Below are positions 34,807-46,400 of a DNA stretch of 64,000 bases, one piece after another. Every line of letters begins with the position of its first letter. Position 1 is the stretch's first letter. Under the pieces are notes generated by a model that had not been told where the DNA came from, ran no database searches, and was given only the letters and a program-made list of their open reading frames with translations. Origin of the DNA: Rattus norvegicus (taxonomy: Eukaryota > Chordata > Mammalia > Rodentia > Muridae); the NCBI RefSeq assembly GCF_036323735.1, contig NC_086034.1:13780001-13844000 (forward strand), in the 5' to 3' direction. A program made the translations under genes and the position numbers.

Positions 34807-35232
34807 GCTTCCATTGGTATTTCTGTAAGACCACAGATGGTTTTTGCACCATCTTTGGATGAATGTCTGTGTATCTACTGCGTGATGATAGCATAAGTTG
34901 GCAGTGATGTTTCAATCTTCCTGTTTTTATTTCCCCAAGGTATAAAAAGTAGTGTTTCAAAGAAAAAAGATAACAGTAATAATCTTTTATATTTTTCACA
35001 AATATAAAAGTTTCTCTTTAAAATTTATTATTTTAGTCTGAAGTAATAATTTTTAGGGTTTCTTTAATGGACAATTAGGCAAGACAGCAAATAAATAATT
35101 TTTAAATGTTGAAAAATGAAATAAAACTGTTAATGACTTATCTATAATTTATATCTGATAAAACATCCCTCTGAAAATGAAGAAGAAATTATATTTTTAT
35201 ATAAATCATTGGCATATATTAGTATATTTTAA
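34807..35232. other. Unassigned AT-rich sequence
   Basis: Nothing recognised. Confidence 0.4.
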
Positions 35233-35415
35233 AAATTATTTTATTTTTGTGTATGCCTGTGGGTTAGTATGAATTTGTGTCAGAAGTTTGTGTCAGATTC
35301 CCTGCAACTGGAGTTTCAGGTGCCAGTGAGCTGCCTAACATGGATACTTGGCCTAGAACTCTGGTATTCTGGACAATGACCAAGCTCTTACAGGCACTGA
35401 GCCATCTTTACAGCA
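35233..35415 (-). mobile_element. B3/B2-type SINE (antisense)
   Basis: The plus strand shows a reversed SINE: 'ttgtgtatgcctgtgggtta', 'attccctgcaactggagttt', 'caggtgccagtgagctgcc', and finally 'gcactgagccatctttaca', the complement of the B2/B3 head with its A-box. Confidence 0.75.
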
Positions 35416-35509
35416 TTGTGACACCAAGGGCTGGGATGTGGAAATAAGAGTTATCGTCAACTGACCTGCCTTATTAGGCAGTTTGATTTTAATGTGGTTT
35501 AAAAGTCAT

Positions 35510-35815
35510 TTCCAAAACTCCTGTTAAAAGGTAATTGCCATTGTGATGTTAAGAGATAGAATCTTTAAGACAGGAGTAAGTCACAAAGGCTATTGTTTCA
35601 TAGATGGACTCATGTGTAGGAATGGGTTTATTGTAACAAGAATGGTCTTTATATATAGTAGAGGGCTCTGAAAGACATGTTGCTTTCCCATGTCTCCCCT
35701 GCATTTTCTGTTATAAAGCAGCAGGAATGCATTCCTGAGAGAAAGCTACATGATCTTCCTCACCTTCAAAACTGTGAGCACAATAAGTTAGTCTTTTAAA
35801 TTATTCATTCTTTAT
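35510..35815 (+). mobile_element. MaLR LTR, MLT1/MST-like
   Basis: 'taattgccattgtgatgtta', 'gagatagaatctttaagac' and 'tcaaaactgtgagcacaata' follow the middle and end of MaLR LTRs of the MLT1/MST group, where the last phrase precedes the polyadenylation signal region. MaLR elements are non-autonomous relatives of ERVL. The 5' and 3' ends are not well defined. Confidence 0.6.
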
Positions 35816-37716
35816 TTCAAGTTAAATGATTTCCTATTTAAAATGGACTAGATTTTAAATTGTCCTTCTAGTTCTTCTGTCATAATTCTGATGCTGACAA
35901 TATAATCAGGTTTGTTTTTCATTTTTAATTTCAGAATTAAATTTTTTTCTTGCAAAGATTTTTAAATTATTTCTGGTGGTTTTCCAAATGTACATGATGC
36001 ATTTCATTCATATCCATAACTCATTACATTCTTCCCCTTCCTCTGAGATCCCATTTTCTGGAATAGAGTTCATTTTCTGTTTAAAATACTAAAGTATTTT
36101 ACTTGTGGAACATGTAATTTTTTTTCTTTTGTGGCTTTTAAGATCCTTATAAACATTGCTTTAAAATATTTACTAATTCTAGCACTTACATTATCTCAAA
36201 ATTGGGTTACATTATATATCGTTTTTATTGTTAATAGGCTACATACCCTAATGCTTCTTAGTACTTGAGATTACAGCCTGGACTTGTTGACATGAAATAA
36301 CTCTCAATTATGTCATGATTCTTTGAAGAATTACTGTTTGCTCTTGTCTCCTATTTGTAGTTTTCAGTTAAATGTGCTGAAAAGAATTAATCTCCTCCAG
36401 AAGATAGGGACAATATATTCAACCCTGCTCTCTGCACACACCCTAAGCCATAGCTCAGTGGTCAGCAAAAGATCTGGAGAGAGATTTTTAGACCATTCCA
36501 GGCTTCAAAAGTCCTACTCTCTGTTGAGTAAGGTTCATGTTTTCATTGCCTTTGTTTGAGTGAAAGCCTGGTTTTCAAGTAAATAAAACTACACGTGTTC
36601 TCCTAGTTTTAATCACCCTGCACAGCATGTACTGTGTGACCTAGTTTCAGGCTAATTTCTGTAAAGAGTGAATCAGAGGATTTGACCCAATTTCATTTTT
36701 CCTTCAAAGTTCCAACTCCCTTCCAATATCTGCAGACAGAGTTCATAATCTATTGCCTTTGGGTTTGATAGGCTTTATTTCAGAATTTATATTTGTTATT
36801 TAAGAGTTGTTTGATATGATAGCAGCTTTCTGGGTCACACGGGAAATACAACTCCAAAAAGCATCCTTAATATTTTAATACAGAGGAGATAGATTCCCTG
36901 AAATGAGATTTAACATACACACATGTGGATTTAAATATTACATATTTCCCTCGATTATTATGAAGGATTCATTTTTTTTCAAGTTGTATTCAAAGTTTTA
37001 GTTTTAGCAACTGTCATCAGCCATTTTATTTCATATAGATTAATGGAATTTATTATCTTTTCCAAAAAGTGGCCAAGAGTTATAAATGTATCTTGAATAT
37101 TGAAAATAAAGCATATTTTGTTTTTGCAATTTCACAGAAAAGATTTCAAGGCAAATTTGATAATTGTTGTTATATATATTGTTTTGTTGCCTTGAAGCTT
37201 ATGTTTGTAGACATGTGAACATTTATCTTTCTAATATGCCTGACTATAATACTTTTCTTCAAAACTACATGTGACTTATGCATCTGATTGTTGCATACCT
37301 GACACATGTGAGTATATAGGCACCTATTTTCTGAAATTAGTAGTTCTCAAAATGCTTTCTCCGGGTCAATCTTTTAATTATTATGTTTGAGTTGAGAATT
37401 TTTTTTCAATTCATATTTGCTCTTATCTACTTACTTTTGACTCCTAAAGTAAAAATATTAGTTCTATTGTTATAAAATAGTCTTTGTATATGTATCTTAT
37501 GCAGCAGGAAATTTGTTTTGCTCTGTGATCAGCATGTACAAATACGTTTCGTATTTACATTAATAACATCATATAAGTTTGAATATATTTCTATAACAAA
37601 ACATTTATTTTCTTTTTAAGGTTTTAGATAATCTTATTTTATGATGATTAGATTTATTTTATTATATATTTTTTAAAATGGAAAGCTTTGTATATGTAAT
37701 TGAAATTATAGTACAA
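35816..37716. other. Unassigned AT-rich sequence
   Basis: No gene or repeat body recognised. Confidence 0.4.
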
Positions 37717-37843
37717 GGGGGTAGAGAGATTATTCATCAGTTAGAAGGACTTAATGTTCTTACAAAAAGATCCTGGTTCAAATCCAGGCATCCACATGGT
37801 GCCTTACAAGTACTTTTTAACTCAAGTTTCTGGGGATTCTCTT

Positions 37844-38470
37844 AGAGGAATTGTAACCCAGGAATATGGTGACTCTGGCAAGGAATCATACTCAAACACA
37901 TTTTTGTCTGTGTGATCTGTGTGGAATGACATACCCTTAATCCCTCTGGCTGAAATTTGGACAGGGTATTAGTACCTATCTTTAATCCCAAACAATGAAG
38001 CATCATAGATATTGAGAGGCCAGAAATCTGTTTTTTGGAGGAAAGGGCAGTTGAGTGAGTGCAGTTCTATTGAGTTCAGTCAAGGCAGTGAAGTTCATTT
38101 GCATCAGTTCAGTCAGTATAGTTCATGCAGTATAGTTGAGGTCAAATGAGTTCATTCATGAGCTCTGTTCAGTTTGTGCAGTTTGTACAGTGCAGGTCAG
38201 CAGAGGCAGTTGAAGCTAGAGACTAAGGAGCCAGAAGATTAGAAAAGAATTGCCAGAGTTAATTTAAGGCCAAGCAGAGTATTTCAGTGGGAAACTGAGA
38301 GAAGCCAATTTGAATTAATTAGCTTGGAGAGGAACATTAACCTGAACCACTGAGTAGAACCAGCCAGCCAGAGTTCAGAAAGAACTAGAAAGTGTGTGCT
38401 TATTCAGCAGTAAGCCTCTAGGATAAAAATTACATCTGAGGAATTAAAAGTTAATTTTATTTGGTTCAAT
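37844..38470 (+). mobile_element. Unnamed rodent element inserted in a B3 (RMER1-like, tentative)
   Basis: About 619-627 bp without coding potential. The left part has 'ccttaatccctctggctga' and 'tatctttaatcccaaacaat', reminiscent of a 7SL/B1-related or MER-type unit. The centre (38048-38215) is a degenerate array based on cagttcagt. The right part ends in 'attaaaagttaattttattt'. It lacks LTR-like TG...CA ends and a clear poly-A tail. The orientation given is that of the recalled family and is uncertain. Confidence 0.5.
38048..38215 (+). repeat. Degenerate cagttcagt-type tandem array
   Basis: More than ten imperfect units such as gcagttctattgagttcagt, gcatcagttcagtcagtat and agttcatgcagtatagttg, all on the plus strand. 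Confidence 0.75.
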
Positions 38471-38639
38471 ATTCTCTTCTGGCATCTATGGGCACCAGAA
38501 TGTGGTTTACAAACTTATATGTAGGCAGAACACTCATACAAATAAAATAAATAAATCTATTTATTTATTTTAAATTTTTAAATTTATTCTAAATTTTTGA
38601 AGACAAAAATTGGTTATAGTTGAAAACACATGTATGCTC

Positions 38640-39910
38640 TTCCAAAACATGTATCAGGTTTTTATGGGGAAAGTTGTCTGATGAAAATTACAAAATATAC
38701 AAGGAAGAAGTACAGAATGTCCTTATCTCAGTAACAGTATGTTATATTAAATGATATTAAGATACATGGGCTTTTCAACTTTTTGCAAATTGATCTATTG
38801 ATATCATTGTACTTAAAACAAGGATACTTTATGTCAACATAATAGTTTCTAAATTTGCATAAAAAGGAACAGAATGTATATTCAAGATCTTCATACTGAG
38901 AACAATTATTCTGTTAAATTTTCTGAATACTTACAGGAAGGAAGGCATGATGAGGTTTTATGGTAGAAAAACATTGATCATTGAACCAAAACAGAGAACC
39001 AAGGAATAGCCCCAAAGTCAGTCAATTAGTTTTTTTAAAAAGAGGAAAAAGCAGTTAATGAAGAATGGAGGTTTTTTTTTTTTTTTACCAACTTGGTATG
39101 AAATAACTGCACACCACAGAAAGAGTATTCATGTCTAAGTCAAACATTTTGTGAAATATTTACATCAAAATAGAAATACAATGTGTAAAATTATAAAACC
39201 TATAAGAAAAAAAAGCAAAGAGCTTGACAAAGAGTCAAACAGCACTTTTGACATCAAAGTTGTGAAACTTTGAAGTTAAAATTTATAAATCATACTCAAC
39301 ATTTTGAATGTTTGATCTATAGTTAAAATAAAAGACAAGCTATAGACTAGGAAATGTATTGTCAAACCACATATTACTGCAAGATCTGGAACTTTATGAT
39401 AGAAAGTGGTGAATTTAATTAGGAAAAAAGTAAAATATCAGGGCGGGCATCTTACAACAGAGGATCCATAAATAGAAGCTCAGCACATAAAATGATATTT
39501 ATCATCTTTAGTCCTCAAGAAACTGTCTCCTAACATGGTGATACATCATCACAGACTTATTAGAATGGCTTTAAAAGTTGTGGTTATAAATGCTGTTTGT
39601 ATACAGGGAAATATTATTAACATATTGTTGGTAGGCCTGTAAAGGAAATAATACATCTGAAAGACAATTGGAATTTTCTTATCAATGAAATGTGTGTGTG
39701 CTATATAACCCAGGGATTATACATGTGAATATTTGTCTTGGGCAAAAGGAAATGTGTGTTCATGCACTAAAATTTCTATACAAATATTAGTTTGGGTATT
39801 TATTCACAAAAGCAACAATTCAGGAAATAATTTTAATGTAGACCAAAACTTTAGTTAATTTGTTATACCTGTGTTCTACATAAGTTCAGCACATGGAGAC
39901 AAACTAAAGT
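38640..39910 (+). mobile_element. Ancient mammalian L1 (L1M-type) ORF2 remnant
   Basis: Despite heavy decay, ORF2 order is preserved over about 1.2 kb: 'tttctaaatttgcataaaaa' (late reverse transcriptase), 'aaagtcagtcaattagtttt', then 'ttagtcctcaagaaactgtc', 'ttagaatggctttaaaagtt', 'atattgttggtaggcctgta', 'ctatataacccagggattat' and 'caaaagcaacaattcaggaa'. No open frame survives. It is the oldest sizeable L1 in the window, useful as a marker that the locus predates the rodents. Confidence 0.68.
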
Positions 39911-40365
39911 GTTTCCTTTTTGTAACACTTCAAAATTAACAAAAAGAAAGTTTAATATAGAGCAGATTGAAAGCCATGAGGCCTTAGATGAAAAGTTAGT
40001 TTAGAATTAAACATTATGCATTATGGTTACACAAAACATTACAGGGCTATACAGGTAGGACTGTTTGGTATCTCAATGTCATGACAGTCACATGAGCCTT
40101 AAGTGTGATAAAAGTAGAATTAAGTTCAAAAGTGCACACACACAATATTTTATTTTATCCTTGAAGTAGAATTCTAGGCAAGACAAATTAAAGCTTGGTA
40201 TCATCCACCTTCTAATTACAGCTATAACCACTCTAGCATTGTGCCTTTAACTGGCTTAATGTCCACATTGAAGGGTACTAACGAGGAGATGTAATCTCAT
40301 ATGAAATTATATGGCAAGGACCAAATATTATACTCTGTGCATTCTAAAAATATTTGTTTTCTTTT
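39911..40365. other. Unassigned sequence
   Basis: Nothing recognised. Confidence 0.4.
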
Positions 40366-40374
40366 CATTCTTTT

Positions 40375-40472
40375 TTTTTTGTTGTTGTTCTTTTTTTTCT
40401 AAGCTGGGGACCAAACCCAGGGCCTTGCGCTTCCTAGGCAAGCGCTCTACCACTGAGCTAAATCCCCAACCC
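40375..40472 (-). mobile_element. Full-length ID SINE
   Basis: Minus strand: ggggttggggatttagctca at the start (from 40473), the A-box region with AGTGGTAGAGC, cctaggaagcgcaaggccct, a B-box region, then an A-rich tail with interspersed C (the plus strand shows ttttgttgttgttc). A 9-bp direct repeat cattctttt flanks it (40366-40374 and 40473-40481). The CCTAGGAAGCGC core is the rat-type ID. Confidence 0.93.
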
Positions 40473-40531
40473 CATTCTTTTCTTTTTTATCTTTTGTTTT
40501 CCTTTTTATTTATTTCTTTTAGTGTTTTCTC

Positions 40532-40674
40532 TTTTTTTGAGACAGGGTTTCTTTGTCTATCCCTGGCTGACACAGAATTCATTCTATAGACCAGGATAGT
40601 GTTGAACTCCTAAGATTGCCACACTCTGCCTCCTGAGTGCTGGAATTAACGACATGCACCACTGCTGCCTGGCT
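40532..40674 (-). mobile_element. B1 SINE (antisense)
   Basis: The plus strand 'tgagacagggtttctttgtc', 'tatccctggctgacacagaa', 'tctgcctcctgagtgctgga' and 'gccaggcagcagtggtgcat' (read on the minus strand) match B1, the 7SL-derived rodent SINE. It lies about 60 bp from the ID at 40375-40472 and is almost full length. Confidence 0.9.
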
Positions 40675-40867
40675 TCTCAGAATATTTCTGAAGGATCGGT
40701 AATGTCGTATTACATTCAACACTGCCATCCACACACTACTTATGTTATTAAGAAGTATATTAACATAATGTTCTGGAATTTATGTTACAAGTTCCTTATA
40801 ATATTGTGTTTTATAAAAATACATTAACTTGCTTTGGGTAAATGTTCCTACAAAATAGAATGAAATT

Positions 40868-41012
40868 GTCATGGTGGTAAATTCTGCCACCCCAGCATCT
40901 GTGAAAGTGAGTTTGGAGGATCTAATAAGAGAGCACAGCAGAACAGACTGCCATAGATAATGGTTCCAGGTTGGCCTGGGCTGAACAATGTGACCTGTCT
41001 CAAAGCAATCCA
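40868..41012 (+). mobile_element. Old B1 SINE
   Basis: Diverged B1: 'catggtggtaaattctgcca', 'ccccagcatctgtgaaagt', 'ttccaggttggcctgggctg' and 'aatgtgacctgtctcaaa' follow the monomer from left to right. Confidence 0.65.
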
Positions 41013-43217
41013 AAGGAAGTGATTAAGTTTGAAATTGTAGAATTTGAAGACATTAGGTGCAATAAAAGAATAAAAATAATGGGGAAAACAAGTTAATTAA
41101 GTGAAAGGCTGATCCAATTATACATGCTCTCCCCCCACAAAAAACCATGATGACAGAGACAAAAGTTATAGAAATGAAATGTTGTCAGCTCTAAACGATA
41201 CACTGGAAGAGGACTCAAAGTATAAATAGCAACAGTAGAAATTAGCAACCGGAAAAGGGTAAGAAAAAAGTCTTAGCAGCACGCGGATTAACTGAGACCA
41301 CTAAGGTGGCCTAATAGCTGTTTGAAGGAGAGCAATAGAACAGTTTTTAAAATACATTTTTGGAAGAACAGTGGTATAAAAAACTTTAACTGTACCATTC
41401 TATTGATGCTGTGAAAGTTTCTAAGACATACCATTGTTATGAAACACTGTTTCAGTTTTACATACATCAGTTCCAGCTTAATAAACTCAAGTTTCCATTG
41501 TTCTTTTCCATGTTTTGTCTTGGTTGAATAAGACTGTATCATTATTTCTTCACTAAAGGTTTAAAACAATAGTTTCAATTTGTATTTCATGAAAACTCCA
41601 TCTTTTCTTAACAGGTGGATATCTATACACAAAGTTATTTGATTATGACTTTATTTCCCCTGCAAATCTGTGAATGTCCTACTGTCCTGTGAAGTTGAAT
41701 ATGATTGTTTTTGTCTGTTTCTTTGTTGTTGTACATCTACATGTTCCTTAGCTGGATGCAGAAAGGTGAATGGAATGAGGCATTCATCTCACAGTACATA
41801 TCAGATTTTTCCTGGACTCAAAACACATGTCAAAGTATTAAAATTTCCTTTGTTTTTAAAAGTTTTCTAGAGCAATGTCCTTCCTTTCAGATTCTATTAT
41901 TGTCATTTTAATTTAGTTGTACTTTATGTATCTTTGTTTCTTTGTTTTCCACATTTTTTTTCTTCCTTGACAATTGTCCATTGTATTTAACTCTTTTACT
42001 CTGGTCCCTCATGATTTTCCTCTTTAGAAATGCATTTCATCTAGTTGCCATTAACATTTTGCTCCATTTCAGAATTGCTCTGGTTAGTCTACTTCTTTCC
42101 TAAGCACTTCTCTTCAACTCGTATTATATCTAATCTGACTGCTCTGACTTAAACACAGGTACCTGTACTTGTAGCCACTTGATTTTCCTCAGTGGTTAGC
42201 AGCATGTTTTTAGTTCTTTGTGAAATGCTTGTGGGCATTTTCCTGTACTCAGATCATGATTTATGTTTTCATGGTAACTACACTTCTTATGCATTTGACT
42301 GACTTTGTTTTTCAGAACATCTTTTCATACTATACTCTCTGTATCCATGGTTACAAACCAAGTTCAGAAAGCTTAGGTAGGTCTATGCTTCTGGGTTAGT
42401 GGAGTGTTCCACAAAAATGATGGTGCCTCAGGGCACTTGTTTTGTCTTTTGTGATTCTTCATTAAATGAAAGAACAAAGGAATATAAAGATCTGATCATG
42501 AATTTCTGATTTTTCTATTTCTTATAACAACTGCCCAATTGTCAAAATTGTAGCAAAGTGCTGGATTGTTATTTCTCTTTGATTTTATGAAATGCATATT
42601 TTCCACTGGACAGCTAAGAAAAAGCTAACTTTAATATGCCCAGTTTCAATATAGATGTTTACAAAAATACATTTAAGTGTCTTGGGATAGGGATTATCCT
42701 AAATGCTTATAAATATGCTAATACCTGGACAACAACTTTGCAGTAGAAAACTCTCTACTTTGATATTGTAACATTCTGGATTTTTTGCGTTCTTTGCCTA
42801 AAAGAATGAGTGGCCCAGGGATCTAGAAATAAAAGCAAGTACCATTTCATGTTCACACACTTGCTTTCTTTATGGCTTACAAGTAGAGAGGAGCGGAAGT
42901 ATTAAGAAGGTACTATCCAAGTCTCAGCTCCAGCAGAAAGAAGTCAGACTCACTGTGACATTTAAATAGTGGTTGACATCATTAGAATAAAAAATTAGGC
43001 AACAGACCTCACGATATGATTCATTTTGTTTGTTTTTATCTCTGGTGATCTTTCTAACTTTTTTTTCTGAGATGCATGGCCAATTCAGTGATATTTAATG
43101 TGAGTGTGTCACATTAGATAAAGCAGGTGGAATGCTTTGCATTTGCATGCCTTTTTGTCCCTCCAAGAAGGCTGAGAGAGATACAGTGAGGGATCCTAAA
43201 TATATGCTGATTGAAGA
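41013..43217. other. Unassigned sequence
   Basis: No repeat or gene recognised. Confidence 0.4.
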
Positions 43218-43359
43218 TCTCTGAAGATGCAGTGGAGTTAATGGAAAAAAAGTGCAGTATATTTGAACTCAAAGTACCTTAGGTACTTTATTCAAGACTC
43301 TGAAACTGTTGAAATGATCTGTAAGGAATTGTAAAAGAAGTGAATATGGGAAATTTTTT
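43218..43359 (+). repeat. 142-bp direct repeat, copy 1
   Basis: Matches 43839-43980 at 140 of 142 positions with no indel, at a constant offset of 621 bp. Includes a hairpin aaagtacc-tta-ggtacttt. The sequences on either side of the two copies are unrelated. It matches no family I know. Confidence 0.95.
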
Positions 43360-43838
43360 GAAAAAGAGAAGAGAGGAAGGATTTTAAGAGTAATATCTAG
43401 ATCTCTTGTTTAGACAGCATGAGTGAAAAGTTCTATCTTTCAATCAAATAAAAATAATGAAGCCACACCAGGTTTGAGAGCATAAAAAGAAAAAAGGATA
43501 GCTTTGGGAAAGGTGAGACTCATGTCTATAAGATATTGTGAGGAGGACCAGAAGTCAGGTGGATTTATGACCTGATGCCCAAGACAGAAGGAAAGGCTGG
43601 AAAATGGATTTGAAAATCATCAACACCATACAGAGGGCCTGTCAATTCGAAACTCAAGGGAAGACCTTCCAATACAACAAACAGAACACCATTCAAGAAA
43701 ACACTACACATCTCTCTGAAGTATGTTGTTATAGTGGTGGATATTGTAAAACTCATTGGCATACTTTTGTGAGGTGAAGCATTTGATAAGTGATAACATT
43801 ACTTGTGTCCCTTTACTATGAAAAAAATTATATTTATC
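43360..43838. other. Sequence between the two 142-bp repeats
   Basis: 479 bp with no recognised gene or repeat. A 65-codon minus-strand frame (43565-43762) has no recognised similarity. Confidence 0.5.
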
Positions 43839-43980
43839 TCTCTGAAGATGCAGTGGAGTTAATGGAAAAAAAGTACAGTATATTTGAACTCAAAGTACCT
43901 TAGGTACTTCATTCAAGACTCTGAAACTGTTGAAATGATCTGTAAGGAATTGTAAAAGAAGTGAATATGGGAAATTTTTT
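43839..43980 (+). repeat. 142-bp direct repeat, copy 2
   Basis: Second copy. Differs from copy 1 by agtacagta in place of agtgcagta and acttcattc in place of actttattc. The second change weakens the hairpin present in copy 1. Confidence 0.95.
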
Positions 43981-44159
43981 TCTAAAATTATGAACATCTG
44001 TTTTATATGAAAAGATTAAAACTATATCATTTTTTCAATTTAAGTGCATTTCATTGCATTAATTATATTTGCATTGCTTTATAGCAAGTATTACTGCCAC
44101 GGGAAATAAGGGATAAATGATTAAGCAGATTCAATTTAGCATGAAAAAGATATTGAGTG

Positions 44160-44545
44160 CTGGGGTGGTATACTAATGGTGTATGCATTTTGGCTTGTAA
44201 GACAGAGTAAGATGACCCTGAAAGACAGCCTTGTTCTCTATAATACTTGCTTTGCAAACAGAATGACTTGAGTTTAATCCTCAGAGCCCATATTTAAAAA
44301 GGAGAAAGTCAGGTGTGGTGGTAAATACTTTAACCCAAGTGCAAGGAAGATGGAGGCAGGTCGGTCCTTGGTAATCATTGGCCTATAACCTAGCCTACTT
44401 GACAAAGTAGAGACCAATCAGAAGGCTCTTCTCAAAACCAAAACAGTGCATGATACCTAAGGAATAACATATGTAGTTGTCCAGTGACCTTTATAATCAT
44501 GCATGCAAACATACATGCATGCCCAAAAAAAACATGTTCCCATGT
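44160..44545 (+). mobile_element. RSINE1/B4-type composite SINE
   Basis: A tRNA-like part ('tacttgctttgcaaacagaa', 'tgacttgagtttaatcctca', 'gagcccatat') runs into a B1-like part ('gtcaggtgtggtggtaaata', 'ggaagatggaggcaggtcgg') and a CA-type 3' end ('gcatgcaaacatacatgcat'). The ID-head plus B1-tail structure defines RSINE1/B4 elements. The 5' limit is approximate. Confidence 0.7.
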
Positions 44546-46234
44546 AGACCTAGGCATACATACTCATACAAAAGAATTAACACATAGTGAAATGAAATAA
44601 ACTTGATAATGGAGAGTTCTGAGATGTAAACCTGCATGTTCAAGGTTAGTATGTTCAAACACCTAAGATATAAGTGAACTTTACTCTGAGATTGTCTTGC
44701 AGAGTGTTTACACAGAGCAATAATTTAATAAAAAGTATCCACCTGTGAGGTAATGGTAGTATATTATGGAAATTGAGCCCAGATGGAATAAAAAATGAGG
44801 AAAGAGAAAATCTAATAGGTAGGCATTTCTATGTGCTTCCTGTCCACTATGAAGTGTGTATCTTCTACCCTGTGCTGCGACCACTGCAAAGAATAACAGG
44901 AGACAAGGACTGTAATGGAAATTTTTCAAATCATGTGCTCAAATCAATTTTTAGACATTATTATTATTATCATTATTATTATTATCATATTTAGACATTT
45001 TATCATTTTATCATTTATCATTTTATAATTTGATACGATAAATAGTATCAAAAGAAGTGGATTGCTACAAGGATAAAGTGTCTGTGGTGGGGAGGGACCA
45101 ATACAACCTTAGGTTAAAATATGTTTTAGCTTATTTTATCACTGGCATTTGAACTTAGATGCTGAACTGGAATTAGTGTGTATCCATACTACTCACCCAG
45201 AGTCTATTGCAGTAACATCCCCCGAGAGCTGTGGAACTCACAGGAAAATGAGAACAGATGAACATCAATCGGCAATCTCAAGAATTCTGAAAAGTCATAT
45301 GTGGTAATGACTGAAGTCCATGTCATTTGTAATACAGGACATTAGGTAATAGACTCTGAAATGTAGCAAAAAGACCCGGAGGATCAACACAATTCAGAAA
45401 AGCTGATAAATAAAATAAGCTACCATATTTCAAATGTAACCATATGTCTTGTATGAAGAAATAAAAAGTAGTGTTTGCGTGAAGCGAAAGAGAAAGTGGA
45501 AGAGAAGTCAAGAGAAATAGAGACAGAGATTAGGTAGATTCATCTTTACTCTCATGAAATGTCTGCTTTTCTAGATAAAACCACAGAATTATATATACAA
45601 GACTGAGACTATATTAGTTACATATAATAAGGAGTGAGATTAGGTCATAAGGTGTGTGTCCTTACTTTTCAATTTTCTATGCATATTTCTTTCAAAAAGA
45701 AAGAATCATAGGAGTTTGGCTTTGGTTGAGTTGGGATAGATTAAGTTAGATTGATATTTTCCCCTCTTATATAGTTGACTATGCAACTTAGAGGTGAGGT
45801 GACTGGAGAAGAAAAATCACTCATCTAGATCATTAGTACTTTGAAGTAGGGTTGTTCGTCACATTTTGGAGGTAATAAAATACATTTAAATTAGCCTAGA
45901 AAAACCAGCCTCTCCCTCTATTCATCCACTAACATATGTATTTGATCAACTCAAAAATAAGACATGAAAAAAATCTATTAAAGGGTATACAGAATAAAAA
46001 ATTTCCACTTTTCATCAATGTATTAGATTATAAGAAAACATGTAGGAAAGGTAAAAATTCCATTGTGAAATGAAAGTTTAACAAAACTGGAGAAAAATCG
46101 AGAAATGTAATTTGCTTCTTCATTCCTAAATGTGAAGTCTGCATGTATATATGAGTTTGCCAAGTGTCCCACAGAGGTAGAACTTAAATCTTAAAAGCAC
46201 ATGAAGAAGTTATTGAAATGATTCCACATATAAG
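44546..46234. other. Unassigned sequence
   Basis: No gene or repeat body recognised apart from the ATT-rich tract at 44957-45030. Confidence 0.4.
44957..45030 (+). repeat. (TTA)n and tcatttta low-complexity tract
   Basis: About ten tta/tca triplets, then several atttatcatttta units. Confidence 0.9.
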
Positions 46235-46400
46235 GATGTTCACTGCCAAATGAACACTTGAGTTACATCTCTGGGACCCTCATCATGTAAAGAAATAGGT
46301 AACTCATGGCAATTGTCATTTCACTTCCACACAGAGCACTGTGGCACCCACATACCTGTATATATGCACAAACACAAAATAAATAATTGTAGTAAAATTG
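46235..46400 (+). mobile_element. Diverged B3/B4-type SINE fragment
   Basis: 'cacttgagttacatctctgg', 'gaccctcatcatgtaaaga', 'ccacacagagcactgtggca' and 'acccacatacctgtatatat' with a final acaaaataaataat tail follow a tRNA-derived SINE in outline. Confidence 0.45.

Larger units (their letters stand above)
37717..38570 (+). mobile_element. B3 SINE interrupted by an insertion
   Basis: The 5' half (37717-37843) reads as a B3: 'tagagagattattcatcagt', 'ggttcaaatccaggcatcca', 'catggtgccttacaagta', 'agtttctggggattctctt'. The 3' half (38471-38570) resumes exactly there: 'attctcttctggcatctatg', 'ggcaccagaatgtggttta', then a taaaataaataaat tail. Between the two lies a 627-bp element, and the B3 bases attctctt occur on both sides (37836-37843 and 38471-38478), which is what a target-site duplication would leave. 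Confidence 0.8.

Noticed and set aside
40375..40472. tRNA-like or BC1-like RNA gene
   Set aside because: The A-box and B-box-like sequence belongs to a dispersed ID SINE with tail and flanking direct repeats, not to a tRNA or BC1 locus. The same holds for the other IDs.
43218..43980. Small LTR retrotransposon with 142-bp terminal repeats
   Set aside because: The repeats do not begin TG or end CA, there is no primer-binding site or polypurine tract visible, and no target duplication flanks the pair.
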